Assembly: GCF_900110765.1 (NCBI RefSeq)
Contig: NZ_FOEO01000019.1
Span: forward strand, 1 to 64,000
Length of the DNA stretch: 64,000 nt
Direction of reading: 5' to 3'
DNA from: Pseudomonas sp. NFACC02
GTDB lineage: Bacteria; Pseudomonadota; Gammaproteobacteria; Pseudomonadales; Pseudomonadaceae
The position numbers were made by a program, and so were the translations under genes. Shown piece by piece: positions 16,444-25,112 of the stretch; the stretch's first letter is position 1, and each line of letters starts with the position of its first letter. The notes beneath the pieces were generated by a model. It was given only the letters and a program-made list of their open reading frames with translations, was not told the DNA's origin and made no database searches.

Positions 16444-17352
16444 ATGAGTTCTGTTGCTGTGTTCAGCAAAGCCTCGCCGTTCGATGCACTGCAGCGCTGG
16501 CTACCCAAACTGGTGCTGGCGCCCAGCATGTTCATCGTATTGGTGGGCTTCTACGGCTATATCCTGTGGACGTTCGTTCTGTCGTTCACCAACTCGACTT
16601 TCCTGCCGTCCTACAAGTTCGTAGGGTTGGCGCAATACGCGCGCCTGTTCGACAACGACCGCTGGTGGGTCGCGAGCAAGAACCTGGCCGTGTTCGGTGG
16701 CATGTTCATCGGCATCAGTCTGGTCGTCGGTGTGATGCTGGCCGTGTTTCTCGATCAGCGCATTCGTCGCGAAGGTTTTATCCGCACCGTTTACCTGTAC
16801 CCGATGGCGCTCTCGATGATCGTCACCGGTACGGCCTGGAAATGGCTGCTCAACCCGGGCATGGGCCTGGACAAACTGCTGCGTGACTGGGGCTGGGAAG
16901 GCTTCCGTCTCGACTGGCTGATCGACCCTGATCGCGTCGTGTATTGCCTGGTGATCGCTGCCGTCTGGCAGGCCTCGGGCTTCATCATGGCGATGTTCCT
17001 GGCGGGCCTGCGTGGCGTGGATCAGTCGATTATCCGTGCCGCGCAAATCGATGGCGCCAGCATGCCGAAGATCTACTGGAAGGTGGTGCTGCCCAGCCTG
17101 CGTCCGGTGTTCTTCAGTGCGGTGATGATCCTGGCGCACATTGCGATCAAGAGTTTCGACCTGGTCGCGGCCATGACCGCTGGCGGTCCGGGCTACTCGT
17201 CGGACCTCCCCGCGATGTTCATGTATTCGTTCACCTTCAGCCGTGGCCAGATGGGTATGGGCTCGGCCAGTGCGATTCTGATGCTCGGTGCGATTCTCGC
17301 CATCCTCGTGCCTTACCTGTATTCCGAGCTGAGGACCAAGCGCAATGACTAG
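16444..17352 (+). CDS. gtsB: Glucose ABC transporter permease GtsB
   Basis: A 302-residue MalF-type inner membrane permease of the binding-protein-dependent transport family. The ATG at 16444 is preferred; the frame runs back through the REP pair and gives no sensible protein. Six hydrophobic helices are visible, beginning LVLAPSMFIVLVGFYGYILW, and the cytoplasmic EAA-type loop that contacts the ATPase is near AAQIDGASMPKIYWKVVLPS. No strong ribosome site is seen upstream. The end overlaps the start of gtsC by eight bases, so the two permease subunits are probably translated together. Confidence 0.93.
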   Translation: MSSVAVFSKASPFDALQRWLPKLVLAPSMFIVLVGFYGYILWTFVLSFTNSTFLPSYKFVGLAQYARLFDNDRWWVASKNLAVFGGMFIGISLVVGVMLAVFLDQRIRREGFIRTVYLYPMALSMIVTGTAWKWLLNPGMGLDKLLRDWGWEGFRLDWLIDPDRVVYCLVIAAVWQASGFIMAMFLAGLRGVDQSIIRAAQIDGASMPKIYWKVVLPSLRPVFFSAVMILAHIAIKSFDLVAAMTAGGPGYSSDLPAMFMYSFTFSRGQMGMGSASAILMLGAILAILVPYLYSELRTKRND

Positions 17353-18190
17353 TCTCGCCGCCAAACCTTCCATCAGCCTGAGCCGGATCGCGATCTACGC
17401 CGTGCTCATCGGCGCGGTGCTGATCTACCTGATTCCGCTGGTGGTGATGCTGCTGACCAGTTTCAAATCGCCCGAAGACATCGGCAGCGGCAACCTGCTG
17501 AGCTGGCCGACCGAAGTCACCGGCATTGGCTGGATCAAGGCCTGGGCCACGGTGAAGGGCTATTTCTGGAACTCGATCATGATCACCGTTCCGGCGGTGC
17601 TGATCTCCACCGCGATCGGTGCGTTGAACGGCTACGTGCTGTCGATGTGGCGCTTCCGTGGCTCGCAGATGTTCTTCGGCCTGTTGCTGTTCGGCTGCTT
17701 CCTGCCGTTCCAGACCGTCCTGCTGCCAGCGTCGTTCACGCTCGGCAAGATGGGACTGGCCAGCACCACGACCGGTCTGGTGTTCGTCCACGTGGTTTAC
17801 GGCCTGGCGTTCACTACGCTGTTCTTCCGTAACTACTACGTCAGCATTCCCGATGCGCTGGTCAAGGCTGCACGTCTGGACGGTGCCGGTTTCTTCACCA
17901 TTTTTCGGCGGATCATTCTGCCAATGTCGACCCCGATCATCATGGTCTGCCTGATCTGGCAGTTCACGCAGATCTGGAACGACTTCCTGTTCGGTGTGGT
18001 GTTTTCCAGCGGCGATTCGCAACCCATCACCGTGGCGCTGAACAACCTGGTCAACACCAGTACGGGCGTCAAGGAATACAACGTGGACATGGCGGCGGCG
18101 ATGATCGCGGGTCTGCCGACCCTGCTGGTCTATGTGGTCGCAGGCAAGTATTTCGTGCGCGGGCTGACAGCCGGCGCAGTCAAGGGGTAA
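17345..18190 (+). CDS. gtsC: Glucose ABC transporter permease GtsC
   Basis: A 281-residue MalG-type permease, partner of GtsB in the inner membrane. It has an N-terminal helix (IAIYAVLIGAVLIYLIPLVV), further helices along the chain and the EAA-like loop near VKAARLDGAGFFTIFRRIIL. Its start overlaps the end of gtsB and the gtsD start follows the stop by two bases, so it sits in the middle of one operon. Confidence 0.93.
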   Translation: MTSLAAKPSISLSRIAIYAVLIGAVLIYLIPLVVMLLTSFKSPEDIGSGNLLSWPTEVTGIGWIKAWATVKGYFWNSIMITVPAVLISTAIGALNGYVLSMWRFRGSQMFFGLLLFGCFLPFQTVLLPASFTLGKMGLASTTTGLVFVHVVYGLAFTTLFFRNYYVSIPDALVKAARLDGAGFFTIFRRIILPMSTPIIMVCLIWQFTQIWNDFLFGVVFSSGDSQPITVALNNLVNTSTGVKEYNVDMAAAMIAGLPTLLVYVVAGKYFVRGLTAGAVKG

Positions 18191-18192
18191 TC

Positions 18193-19353
18193 ATGGCAAC
18201 GCTTGAGCTTCGCAATGTAAACAAGACCTACGGGACAGGGCTGCCCGACACCCTGAAGAACATCGAACTGTCGATCAAGGATGGCGAGTTCCTGATTCTG
18301 GTCGGCCCTTCGGGCTGCGGTAAGTCAACCCTGATGAACTGCATCGCGGGTCTGGAAAACATCACGGGCGGCGCGATCATGATCGGTGATCAGGACGTCA
18401 GCGGGATGAGTCCGAAGGATCGCGACATTGCCATGGTGTTCCAGTCCTATGCGCTGTACCCGACCATGAGCGTGCGCGAGAACATCGAATTCGGCCTCAA
18501 GATTCGCAAGATGAGCCAGTCGGCCATCGATGAAGAAGTCGCGCGCGTTGCCAAGCTGCTGCAGATCGAGCACCTGCTCAATCGCAAGCCGGGTCAGCTG
18601 TCCGGTGGTCAGCAGCAGCGCGTGGCCATGGGCCGGGCCCTGGCACGTCGTCCGAAGATCTACCTGTTCGACGAACCTCTGTCCAACCTCGACGCCAAGC
18701 TGCGCGTCGAGATGCGCACTGAAATGAAACTGATGCATCAGCGCCTCAAAACCACCACGGTTTACGTGACGCACGATCAGATCGAGGCCATGACCCTGGG
18801 CGACAAAGTCGCGGTCATGAAGGACGGCATCATTCAACAGTTCGGCACGCCGAAACAGATCTACAACGATCCGGCGAACCTGTTCGTCGCCAGCTTCATC
18901 GGTTCGCCGCCGATGAACTTCATTCCGCTGCGTCTGCAACGCAAAGAGGGACGTCTGGTCGCTTTGCTGGACAGCGGTCAGGCACGTTGCGAATTGCCGA
19001 TGAACATGAGCGACGCAGGGCTCGAGGACCGTGAGGTGATTCTGGGTCTGCGCCCGGAACAGATCGTGCTGGCGTCCGGTGACCTTGCAGGAATGCCGAC
19101 GATTCGTGCTGAAGTGCAGGTGACCGAGCCGACGGGGCCTGACACGCTAGTATTCGTTACGTTGAACGAGAGCAAGGTTTGTTGCCGTCTGGCGCCGGAT
19201 GTCGCGCCAGCGGTGGGTGAAACCCTGACCCTGCAGTTCGATCCGAGCAAGGTGTTGCTGTTCGACGCCAAGACCGGCGAACGTATGGGTGCCTTGGGAA
19301 AGTCGCAGGCCGCTGAAAGCATGGGGAACGTCACGCGGCTCAACCGCAACTGA
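18193..19353 (+). CDS. gtsD: Glucose ABC transporter ATP-binding protein GtsD
   Basis: A 386-residue MalK/UgpC-type ATPase energising GtsBC. The nucleotide-binding domain (about 1-235) shows Walker A GPSGCGKST, Q-loop VFQSYALYP, signature LSGGQQQRVAMGRALA, Walker B YLFDEPLSNLDAKLR and the H-loop VTHDQ. The C-terminal part (about 240-370) is a TOBE/OB-type regulatory domain. It is the last transporter gene before oprB. Confidence 0.94.
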   Translation: MATLELRNVNKTYGTGLPDTLKNIELSIKDGEFLILVGPSGCGKSTLMNCIAGLENITGGAIMIGDQDVSGMSPKDRDIAMVFQSYALYPTMSVRENIEFGLKIRKMSQSAIDEEVARVAKLLQIEHLLNRKPGQLSGGQQQRVAMGRALARRPKIYLFDEPLSNLDAKLRVEMRTEMKLMHQRLKTTTVYVTHDQIEAMTLGDKVAVMKDGIIQQFGTPKQIYNDPANLFVASFIGSPPMNFIPLRLQRKEGRLVALLDSGQARCELPMNMSDAGLEDREVILGLRPEQIVLASGDLAGMPTIRAEVQVTEPTGPDTLVFVTLNESKVCCRLAPDVAPAVGETLTLQFDPSKVLLFDAKTGERMGALGKSQAAESMGNVTRLNRN

Positions 19354-19462
19354 TCCCGCACGCAGTGCACTGCGTCAATGAGCACATCTGACGGGCTGAT
19401 TTCTGCCGTAAAACAGGCCCGTCAGGCACACGAAGCAAGTGGTTACAACGCTGTTTAGAGCT

Positions 19463-19475
19463 AATAACAATAAAA
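19463..19475 (+). promoter_or_regulatory. Hfq/Crc catabolite-activity motif in oprB leader
   Basis: AATAACAATAAAA holds overlapping AAnAAnAA matches 15-27 nt upstream of the oprB start, beside its purine-rich ribosome site region. Confidence 0.6.
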
Positions 19476-19489
19476 CGAGGATTTAAGGG

Positions 19490-20845
19490 ATGAAGAAGGT
19501 AAAAGGCAAATCGCTTAACCAGTTTCAGCTGATCGGTGGTTTATCGGTACTGAGTGCGCTGTCGCTGTCCGGAACGGCCTCTGCAATGGAGCCTTTCAAA
19601 GCCAGCGAACACCTTACCGGCGACTGGGGCGGTCTTCGCCAAGAGCTGTACGACAAGGGTTATGACTTCCCTATCGAATATGTAGGCGAGGCGGCTTCCA
19701 ACCTCAATGGCGGTTACAACGACGACAGGACCGGCCGCTACAGCGACCAGTTCGCGTTCGGTGTGCAGATGGACCTGCAAAAAATCCTCGGTTGGCATGA
19801 TGCGGAATTCAAGCTGGCAATCACCGAGCGTAGCGGTAACAACATTTCCAACGACCGTATCGGTGACCCACGTGCCGGTACGCTCAGTTCCTCGCAAGAA
19901 GTCTGGGGCCGTGGTCAGACCTGGCGACTGACGCAGATGTGGGTCAAGCAGAAGTACTTTGACGGTGCTCTGGACGTCAAGGTGGGTCGTTTCGGTGAAG
20001 GCGAGGACTTCAACAGCTTCCCGTGCGATTTCCAGAACCTGTCGTTCTGCGGCTCGCAAGTCGGTAACTATGTGAACACCTGGTACAACTGGCCTGTCAG
20101 TCAGTGGGCCTTGCGCGTGAAGTACAACATCACGCCTGAAGTCTTTGCCCAGATTGGTGTCTACGAGCAGAACCCTTCCTATCTGGAAACCGGCAACAGC
20201 TTCAAGCTCAGTGGCAGCGGCGCCAAAGGCACCGTGGTTCCCGTTGAAGTCGTGTGGTCGCCAACCGTCAACTCGCTGCCAGGCGAATACCGTCTGGGTT
20301 ACTACGTCAGCAGCCCGAGCGCCGATGACCTGTACGAAAACGAGAACGGTCAGCCTCAAGCCATTGCTGGCGGTGACTTCAAGTCCCACAAGGACAAGCA
20401 CGGCTGGTGGGTCGTGGCTCAGCAACAGCTGACCAGCCACAACGGCGACAGCTCTCGTGGTCTGAGCATCTTTGCCAACGCCACTGTGCATGACAAAGCG
20501 ACCAACTTCGTCGATAACTATCAGCAGATCGGTTTCGTCTACAAAGGCCCGTTCGATGCGCGTCCGAAGGATGACATCGGTATCGGTGTCGCCCGTATCC
20601 ACGTGAACGACGATGCTCAGGACAACCGTCGCCTGGTCAACGCCGTCAACGGTATCGACGACTACGACAACCCGAACTTCCTGCCTATCCAGAAGACCGA
20701 ATACAACTCGGAAATCTACTACGGCGTGCACGTCACCGACTGGCTGACCGTGCGTCCCAACCTGCAGTACGTGAAGAGCCCGGGCGGTGTGGACGAAGTC
20801 CAGAACGCACTGGTTGCCGGTATCAAGATTCAATCCAAGTTCTAA
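19490..20845 (+). CDS. oprB: Carbohydrate-selective porin OprB
   Basis: A 451-residue outer membrane beta-barrel with a signal peptide cleaved near ASA/MEPF. The early motif LTGDWGGLRQELYDKGYDF is the hallmark of the OprB family, and the protein ends in an aromatic C-terminus (IKIQSKF), as needed for barrel assembly. It would admit glucose across the outer membrane for GtsA. It follows gtsD after a 136-base gap, so it may have its own promoter as well as read-through. A terminator follows at 20930-20954. Confidence 0.95.
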   Translation: MKKVKGKSLNQFQLIGGLSVLSALSLSGTASAMEPFKASEHLTGDWGGLRQELYDKGYDFPIEYVGEAASNLNGGYNDDRTGRYSDQFAFGVQMDLQKILGWHDAEFKLAITERSGNNISNDRIGDPRAGTLSSSQEVWGRGQTWRLTQMWVKQKYFDGALDVKVGRFGEGEDFNSFPCDFQNLSFCGSQVGNYVNTWYNWPVSQWALRVKYNITPEVFAQIGVYEQNPSYLETGNSFKLSGSGAKGTVVPVEVVWSPTVNSLPGEYRLGYYVSSPSADDLYENENGQPQAIAGGDFKSHKDKHGWWVVAQQQLTSHNGDSSRGLSIFANATVHDKATNFVDNYQQIGFVYKGPFDARPKDDIGIGVARIHVNDDAQDNRRLVNAVNGIDDYDNPNFLPIQKTEYNSEIYYGVHVTDWLTVRPNLQYVKSPGGVDEVQNALVAGIKIQSKF

Positions 20846-20929
20846 ACGCTACACCGTTGTGCGGACCGCTCCTCCGCACATCGCTCTCTGATGTGCTTCA
20901 CAAACGATCCAGGGTCGTGTGTGCTTTAC

Positions 20930-20954
20930 GGGCAGCCTGGCTGCCCGTTTTTTT
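20930..20954 (+). terminator. Rho-independent terminator after oprB
   Basis: GGGCAGCC-T-GGCTGCCC type hairpin at 20930-20946, followed by GTTTTTTT. It closes the gts-oprB block. Confidence 0.88.
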
Positions 20955-21022
20955 GTGCGGCTTTGTTTTTTGCTTTAAAAGCGGTGCGCTCGGTCTGTCA
21001 GAATGCGGCACGTTGCAAACGA

Positions 21023-21045
21023 TGTGGGAGCGAGCTTGCTCGCGA
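21023..21045. repeat. Single REP unit
   Basis: TGTGGGAGCGAGCTTGCTCG begins at 21023, without an obvious mirrored partner nearby. It lies between oprB and hexR, in a stretch otherwise lacking genes. Confidence 0.7.
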
Positions 21046-21129
21046 ACAGGCCCGAAGGGCTCAGAGTAATCCGTCCCAAGCGAACCCTTAAGGGCTCAAA
21101 ACAAATCCCAACCCAACCCCCGCCTCAAC

Positions 21130-21999
21130 TCAACTCAACTCATCATCCGCCGGATACCGGCTGGCATTCAGGCTCTCCTTGATCTTGCGCAGGTGCGGCT
21201 GGAAATCGACGCCGCGGCGCAGGGTCATGCCGGTGGCAAGGACATCCAGCACCGTCAGCTGAATGATGCGCGAGGTCATGGGCATATAGATGTCGGTGTC
21301 TTCCGGCAGCGGGATGTTCAGGCTCAGCGTACTGGCCTTGGCCAGCGGTGAGTCCGCGGCGGTGAGCCCCAGTACCGAGGCGCCGTTCTCCCGTGCAATG
21401 CGCGCCACCTCCACCAGTTCCCGTGTCCGGCCGGTGTAGGAGATGATCACGAACAACTCACCGGTGTGCGCGACCGACGCCAGCATGCGTTGCATCAATA
21501 CATCGGCATGGGCCGTGACCGCCAGATTGAAACGGAAGAATTTGTGCTGCGCGTCCAGGGCCACCGGGGCCGAAGCGCCCAGGCCAAAAAAGTGGATCTG
21601 TCGCGCTTGAATCAACAGGTCGACGGCTTTGCTGATCAGGTTCGGGTCGAGCACCTGGCAGACGCTGTCCAGCGAGGCGATGGCGCTGGCGAAGATCTTG
21701 CGCGTGTACGCTTCCGGATTGTCATCGGCTTCAACCGCGCGACTGACATAAGCCGCGCCGCTGGCCAGGCTCTGCGCCAGTTGCAGCTTGAGCTCGGGAT
21801 AGCCACTGACATCGAACGAGCGGCAAAAGCGATTGACGGTAGGTTCACTGACCTTGGCGGCCTGTGCCAGTGCGGCAATGCTGAAGCGCGTGGCCTGTTG
21901 AGGGTTGGTCAGGATCACCTCGGCGACCTTGCGCTCGGCCTTGTTCAATTCTTCAAGACGGCTCTGGATCTGCTCCAGAAGATTGCGTACGCGGTCCAT
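21130..21999 (-). CDS. hexR: Transcriptional repressor HexR (RpiR family)
   Basis: A 289-residue regulator: N-terminal helix-turn-helix of the RpiR type (about 1-77; FSIAALAQAAKVSEPTVNRF) and a C-terminal SIS sugar-phosphate-binding domain (about 120-260; FFGLGASAPVALDAQHKFFR, VIISYTGRTRELVE). HexR represses zwf, edd and gap operons until it binds 2-keto-3-deoxy-6-phosphogluconate. It is divergent from zwf with HexR-like palindromes between the two genes, which suggests autoregulation. AAGGAC precedes the ATG at 21999. Confidence 0.95.
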   Translation of the reverse strand: MDRVRNLLEQIQSRLEELNKAERKVAEVILTNPQQATRFSIAALAQAAKVSEPTVNRFCRSFDVSGYPELKLQLAQSLASGAAYVSRAVEADDNPEAYTRKIFASAIASLDSVCQVLDPNLISKAVDLLIQARQIHFFGLGASAPVALDAQHKFFRFNLAVTAHADVLMQRMLASVAHTGELFVIISYTGRTRELVEVARIARENGASVLGLTAADSPLAKASTLSLNIPLPEDTDIYMPMTSRIIQLTVLDVLATGMTLRRGVDFQPHLRKIKESLNASRYPADDELS

Positions 22000-22110
22000 T
22001 CAAAGTCCTTCTCGTGAAGCTGCAACAGGCTGATCTGAGGGCCATTATTAAAAAGGTATGCATCAGGGCCTTTAGCCTGTAGCAAAGGTGGCCTATCGTA
22101 CTGAGGGCCT

Positions 22111-22124
22111 GTGGTGATCACCAC
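22111..22124. promoter_or_regulatory. Perfect palindrome in the hexR-zwf region
   Basis: GTGGTGATCACCAC is a perfect 14-bp palindrome 39 bases from the HexR box at 22150. With its flanking T it resembles a diverged HexR site (TGTGGT-N4-ACCAC), so it may be a second operator acting on hexR. Confidence 0.5.
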
Positions 22125-22149
22125 TGTAATGTGGTTTTGAAAGGAATGT

Positions 22150-22165
22150 TGTGGTTATTACTACA
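22150..22165. promoter_or_regulatory. HexR operator upstream of zwf
   Basis: TGTGGTTATTACTACA matches 14 of 16 positions of the palindrome TGTAGTAATTACTACA known for HexR. It lies about 65 bases upstream of zwf. Confidence 0.75.
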
Positions 22166-22172
22166 TTTGGCC

Positions 22173-22201
22173 TTGAGTAACGCCTTTAAAAAAGGTATTT
22201 G
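22173..22201 (+). promoter_or_regulatory. Candidate sigma-70 promoter of zwf
   Basis: TTGAGT at 22173-22178 and TATTTG at 22196-22201 are 17 bases apart. The predicted start is about 22 bases before the zwf ATG, and the HexR box lies just upstream of the -35. Confidence 0.4.
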
Positions 22202-22230
22202 TAGCCTAACTTGATAAAAGAACCAACATT

Positions 22231-23700
22231 ATGCTCTCGATTACGGTTGAACCGTGCACATTTGCCTTGTTCGGCGCCTTGGGCGACCTGGCGGTGCGCA
22301 AACTGTTTCCCGCGTTGTATCAGCTGGACCGTGCCGGACTCCTGCATGCCGAGACCCGTATCCTCGCCTTGGCCCGTGAGCCGGGTACGCCCGAGGAGCA
22401 TCTGGCTTACATCGATAAAAACCTGCGTCGCTTCGTCCCGGAGATTCAGCTCGAGAGTGAACACGTGGAGCGTTTTCAGGCGCGCCTGAGCTACCTGCAC
22501 GTGGATTTCCTCAGGGGCGATGACTACGTCGCGCTCGCTGAAGCGGTGGGCGATGCGCAGACCATGATCGCCTACTTCGCCACGCCAGCCTCGGTCTACG
22601 GCGGGATTTGCGAAAACCTTGCGCGGGTGGGGCTGGCCGACCGCACGCGAGCGGTGCTGGAGAAACCGATCGGTCATGACCTGGCGTCTTCGCAGAGGGT
22701 CAACGATGCCGTGGCGAAGTTCTTTCCGGAAAACCGTGTTTACCGGATCGACCATTATCTGGGCAAAGACACCGTCCAGAACCTCATTGCGCTGCGGTTT
22801 GCCAACAGCCTGTTCGAAACCCAGTGGAACCAGAACTACATCTCCCACGTCGAGATTACGGTGGCGGAGAAAGTCGGCATCGAGGGCCGTTGGGGGTATT
22901 TCGACCAGGCCGGTCAGTTGCGCGACATGATTCAGAACCACTTGCTGCAGCTGCTGTGCCTGATTGCGATGGACCCGCCCAGCGACCTGTCCGCCGACAG
23001 CATTCGTGATGAAAAGGTAAAGGTGCTCAAGGCGCTCGCACCCTTCACCCCGGAACGCCTCGCGACCCAGGTGGTTCGCGGCCAGTACATTGCCGGTTAC
23101 AGCGAAGGCAAACCGGTCCCCGGTTACCTGGAAGAGGAAAACTCCAACACCCAGAGCGACACCGAAACGTTCGTTGCCATTCGTGCCGATATCCGCAACT
23201 GGCGCTGGGCGGGGGTTCCGTTCTATCTGCGTACCGGCAAACGCATGCCGCAGAAGCTGTCGCAGATCGTGATCCATTTCAAGGAGCCGCCTCACTACAT
23301 CTTCGCGCCGGAACAACGGATGCAGATCAGCAACCGCCTGATCATTCGTCTGCAGCCCGATGAAGGCATTTCGCTGCAAGTGATGACCAAGGATCAGGGG
23401 CTGGACAAAGGCATGCAACTGCGCAGCAACCCCTTGCAACTGAGCTTCTCCGACGCTTACCGCAGCGCCCGTATTCCGGACGCTTATGAGCGGTTGTTGT
23501 TGGAGGTCATGCGCGGCAATCAAAACCTGTTTGTCCGCAAAGATGAGATCGAGTATGCGTGGCAATGGTGCGACCAACTGATTGCTGGCTGGAAGAAGGC
23601 GGGCGACGCGCCCAAGCCTTACGCCGCCGGCTCTTGGGGGCCAATGAGTTCCATTGCGCTCATTACTCGTGACGGGAGGTCCTGGTATGGCGATATGTGA
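22231..23700 (+). CDS. zwf: Glucose-6-phosphate 1-dehydrogenase
   Basis: A 489-residue cytoplasmic enzyme oxidising glucose 6-phosphate to 6-phosphogluconolactone with NAD(P). The N-terminal coenzyme motif FALFGALGDLAVRKLFPALY and the substrate-binding motif RIDHYLGKDTVQNL are intact, and the length is normal. It leads the zwf-pgl-eda operon; its end overlaps pgl by 14 bases. It is controlled from the divergent region carrying the HexR box. Pseudomonads often have more than one zwf; this is the one linked to hexR. Confidence 0.97.
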   Translation: MLSITVEPCTFALFGALGDLAVRKLFPALYQLDRAGLLHAETRILALAREPGTPEEHLAYIDKNLRRFVPEIQLESEHVERFQARLSYLHVDFLRGDDYVALAEAVGDAQTMIAYFATPASVYGGICENLARVGLADRTRAVLEKPIGHDLASSQRVNDAVAKFFPENRVYRIDHYLGKDTVQNLIALRFANSLFETQWNQNYISHVEITVAEKVGIEGRWGYFDQAGQLRDMIQNHLLQLLCLIAMDPPSDLSADSIRDEKVKVLKALAPFTPERLATQVVRGQYIAGYSEGKPVPGYLEEENSNTQSDTETFVAIRADIRNWRWAGVPFYLRTGKRMPQKLSQIVIHFKEPPHYIFAPEQRMQISNRLIIRLQPDEGISLQVMTKDQGLDKGMQLRSNPLQLSFSDAYRSARIPDAYERLLLEVMRGNQNLFVRKDEIEYAWQWCDQLIAGWKKAGDAPKPYAAGSWGPMSSIALITRDGRSWYGDM

Positions 23701-24406
23701 ACTTGAATTTCCGGCGGGTCTGAAAACCAACGAATTCGACAACCCCGAAGGGCTGGCCAATGCGCTGGCCGATCACGTGGCCGAGCGGCTGTCGGCGGCC
23801 ATTGCCCATAATCCGCACGGCGTCGCTACGCTGGTGGTGTCGGGGGGCAAAAGCCCCGTGGCATTCTTTCAGGCCCTGGCGCAGAAGCCGATCGAGTGGT
23901 CGAAGGTCTGCATCAGTCTGGCCGATGAGCGCTGGGTTCCGACCGAGCACGCCGACAGCAATGCCGGTTTGCTCAAGCGTTATCTTTTTCAAGGGCCGGC
24001 GGCCGAGGCAGGCTTCTTCAGCCTGTACCGTCCAACCAACACCCTGGACGAAGCCGCCGCCGCCACCGACGAAGCACTCAAAGAGCTGCCGAAGATCGAT
24101 GTGCTCGTATTGGGCATGGGCGACGATGGTCATACGGCCTCACTGTTTCCCAATAGCCCTAACCTTGCCGAAGCGCTGGACCCGGACAGTACACGTCGCT
24201 GCCTGCCCATGCTTGCGCCGAGCATCCCTCATCAGCGTCTGACGATGACGCGTTCGCTGTTGGCGTCGGCCACGACACCGATCCTGTCCGTGTCCGGGCA
24301 GGCGAAGCTGGAAACCCTGCGCAAGGCGCTGGCGGGCGATGACCTCGCCGAAATGCCGGTGCGTGCATTCCTTAACCCGTCTTTAGAGATCTACTGGTGC
24401 CCATAA
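23687..24406 (+). CDS. pgl: 6-Phosphogluconolactonase
   Basis: A 239-residue DevB/SOL-type lactonase that hydrolyses 6-phosphogluconolactone to 6-phosphogluconate, the substrate of Edd. ATG 23687 is chosen for the strong GGGAGG eight bases upstream; it overlaps the zwf end. Motifs LVVSGGKSPVAFFQ, SLADERWVP and the glucosamine-6-phosphate-isomerase-like LGMGDDGHTASLFP are present. It is the middle gene of the zwf-pgl-eda operon. Confidence 0.95.
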   Translation: MAICELEFPAGLKTNEFDNPEGLANALADHVAERLSAAIAHNPHGVATLVVSGGKSPVAFFQALAQKPIEWSKVCISLADERWVPTEHADSNAGLLKRYLFQGPAAEAGFFSLYRPTNTLDEAAAATDEALKELPKIDVLVLGMGDDGHTASLFPNSPNLAEALDPDSTRRCLPMLAPSIPHQRLTMTRSLLASATTPILSVSGQAKLETLRKALAGDDLAEMPVRAFLNPSLEIYWCP

Positions 24407-24423
24407 GCAAAGGATCAGCCGCC

Positions 24424-25098
24424 ATGGAAAATACCCACGTGAAACAGCCGATGAATAGCATGGCGAGCAAGATTGCCCAGATCGACGAACTCTGCAAAAA
24501 AGCAAAGATTCTGCCGGTCATCACCATTGCACGCGAACAGGACGTGCTGCCGCTGGCCGATGCGCTGGCGGCAGGCGGCCTGAACGCGCTGGAAATTACT
24601 CTGCGTTCCGAATTCGGGCTCAAGGCCATTCGCATCCTGCGCGATGCGCGTCCTGAACTGTGTGTCGGCGCCGGCACCATTCTCGACCGCCACATGCTCA
24701 AGGCTGCCGAAGAAGCCGGTTCGCAGTTCATCGTCACACCGGGCAGCACGCAAGACTTGCTGGAAGCAGGGGCGCAGAGCGAATTGCCTTTGCTGCCAGG
24801 CATCAGCAGCGCGTCAGAGATCATGATCGGTTATGCGCTGGGCTACCGCCGCTTCAAGCTGTTTCCGGCTGAAATCAGCGGCGGCGTCGGTGCGATCAAA
24901 GCGCTGGGCGGCCCTTTTCCGGAAGTCCGTTTTTGCCCGACGGGCGGCGTCAGTGCCGCTAACCTGAAGAGCTACATGGCACAGCCCAACGTGATGTGCG
25001 TGGGCGGTACCTGGATGATCGACAACGCCTGGGTGAAGAGCGGCGATTGGGGCCGTATCACCGATGCCACGGCCGAAGCGATCGCGCTGTTCGACTGA
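24424..25098 (+). CDS. eda: 2-Keto-3-deoxy-6-phosphogluconate aldolase
   Basis: A 224-residue class I aldolase splitting KDPG into pyruvate and glyceraldehyde 3-phosphate; the latter is used by Gap. The start ATG 24424 has AAAGGA nine bases upstream. The Schiff-base lysine lies in GYRRFKLFPAE, and LPVITIAREQ, GAGTILD, VTPGSTQDL and CPTGGVSAANL mark the (beta/alpha)8 barrel of the KDPG/KHG aldolase family. It ends the operon; the structured RNA region at 25113-25400 follows directly. Confidence 0.96.
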   Translation: MENTHVKQPMNSMASKIAQIDELCKKAKILPVITIAREQDVLPLADALAAGGLNALEITLRSEFGLKAIRILRDARPELCVGAGTILDRHMLKAAEEAGSQFIVTPGSTQDLLEAGAQSELPLLPGISSASEIMIGYALGYRRFKLFPAEISGGVGAIKALGGPFPEVRFCPTGGVSAANLKSYMAQPNVMCVGGTWMIDNAWVKSGDWGRITDATAEAIALFD

Positions 25099-25112
25099 TT
25101 GAATGATTCGTA

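Noticed and set aside
22186..23760. Minus-strand frame opposite zwf
   Set aside because: Antisense shadow; zwf on the plus strand is intact and recognised.
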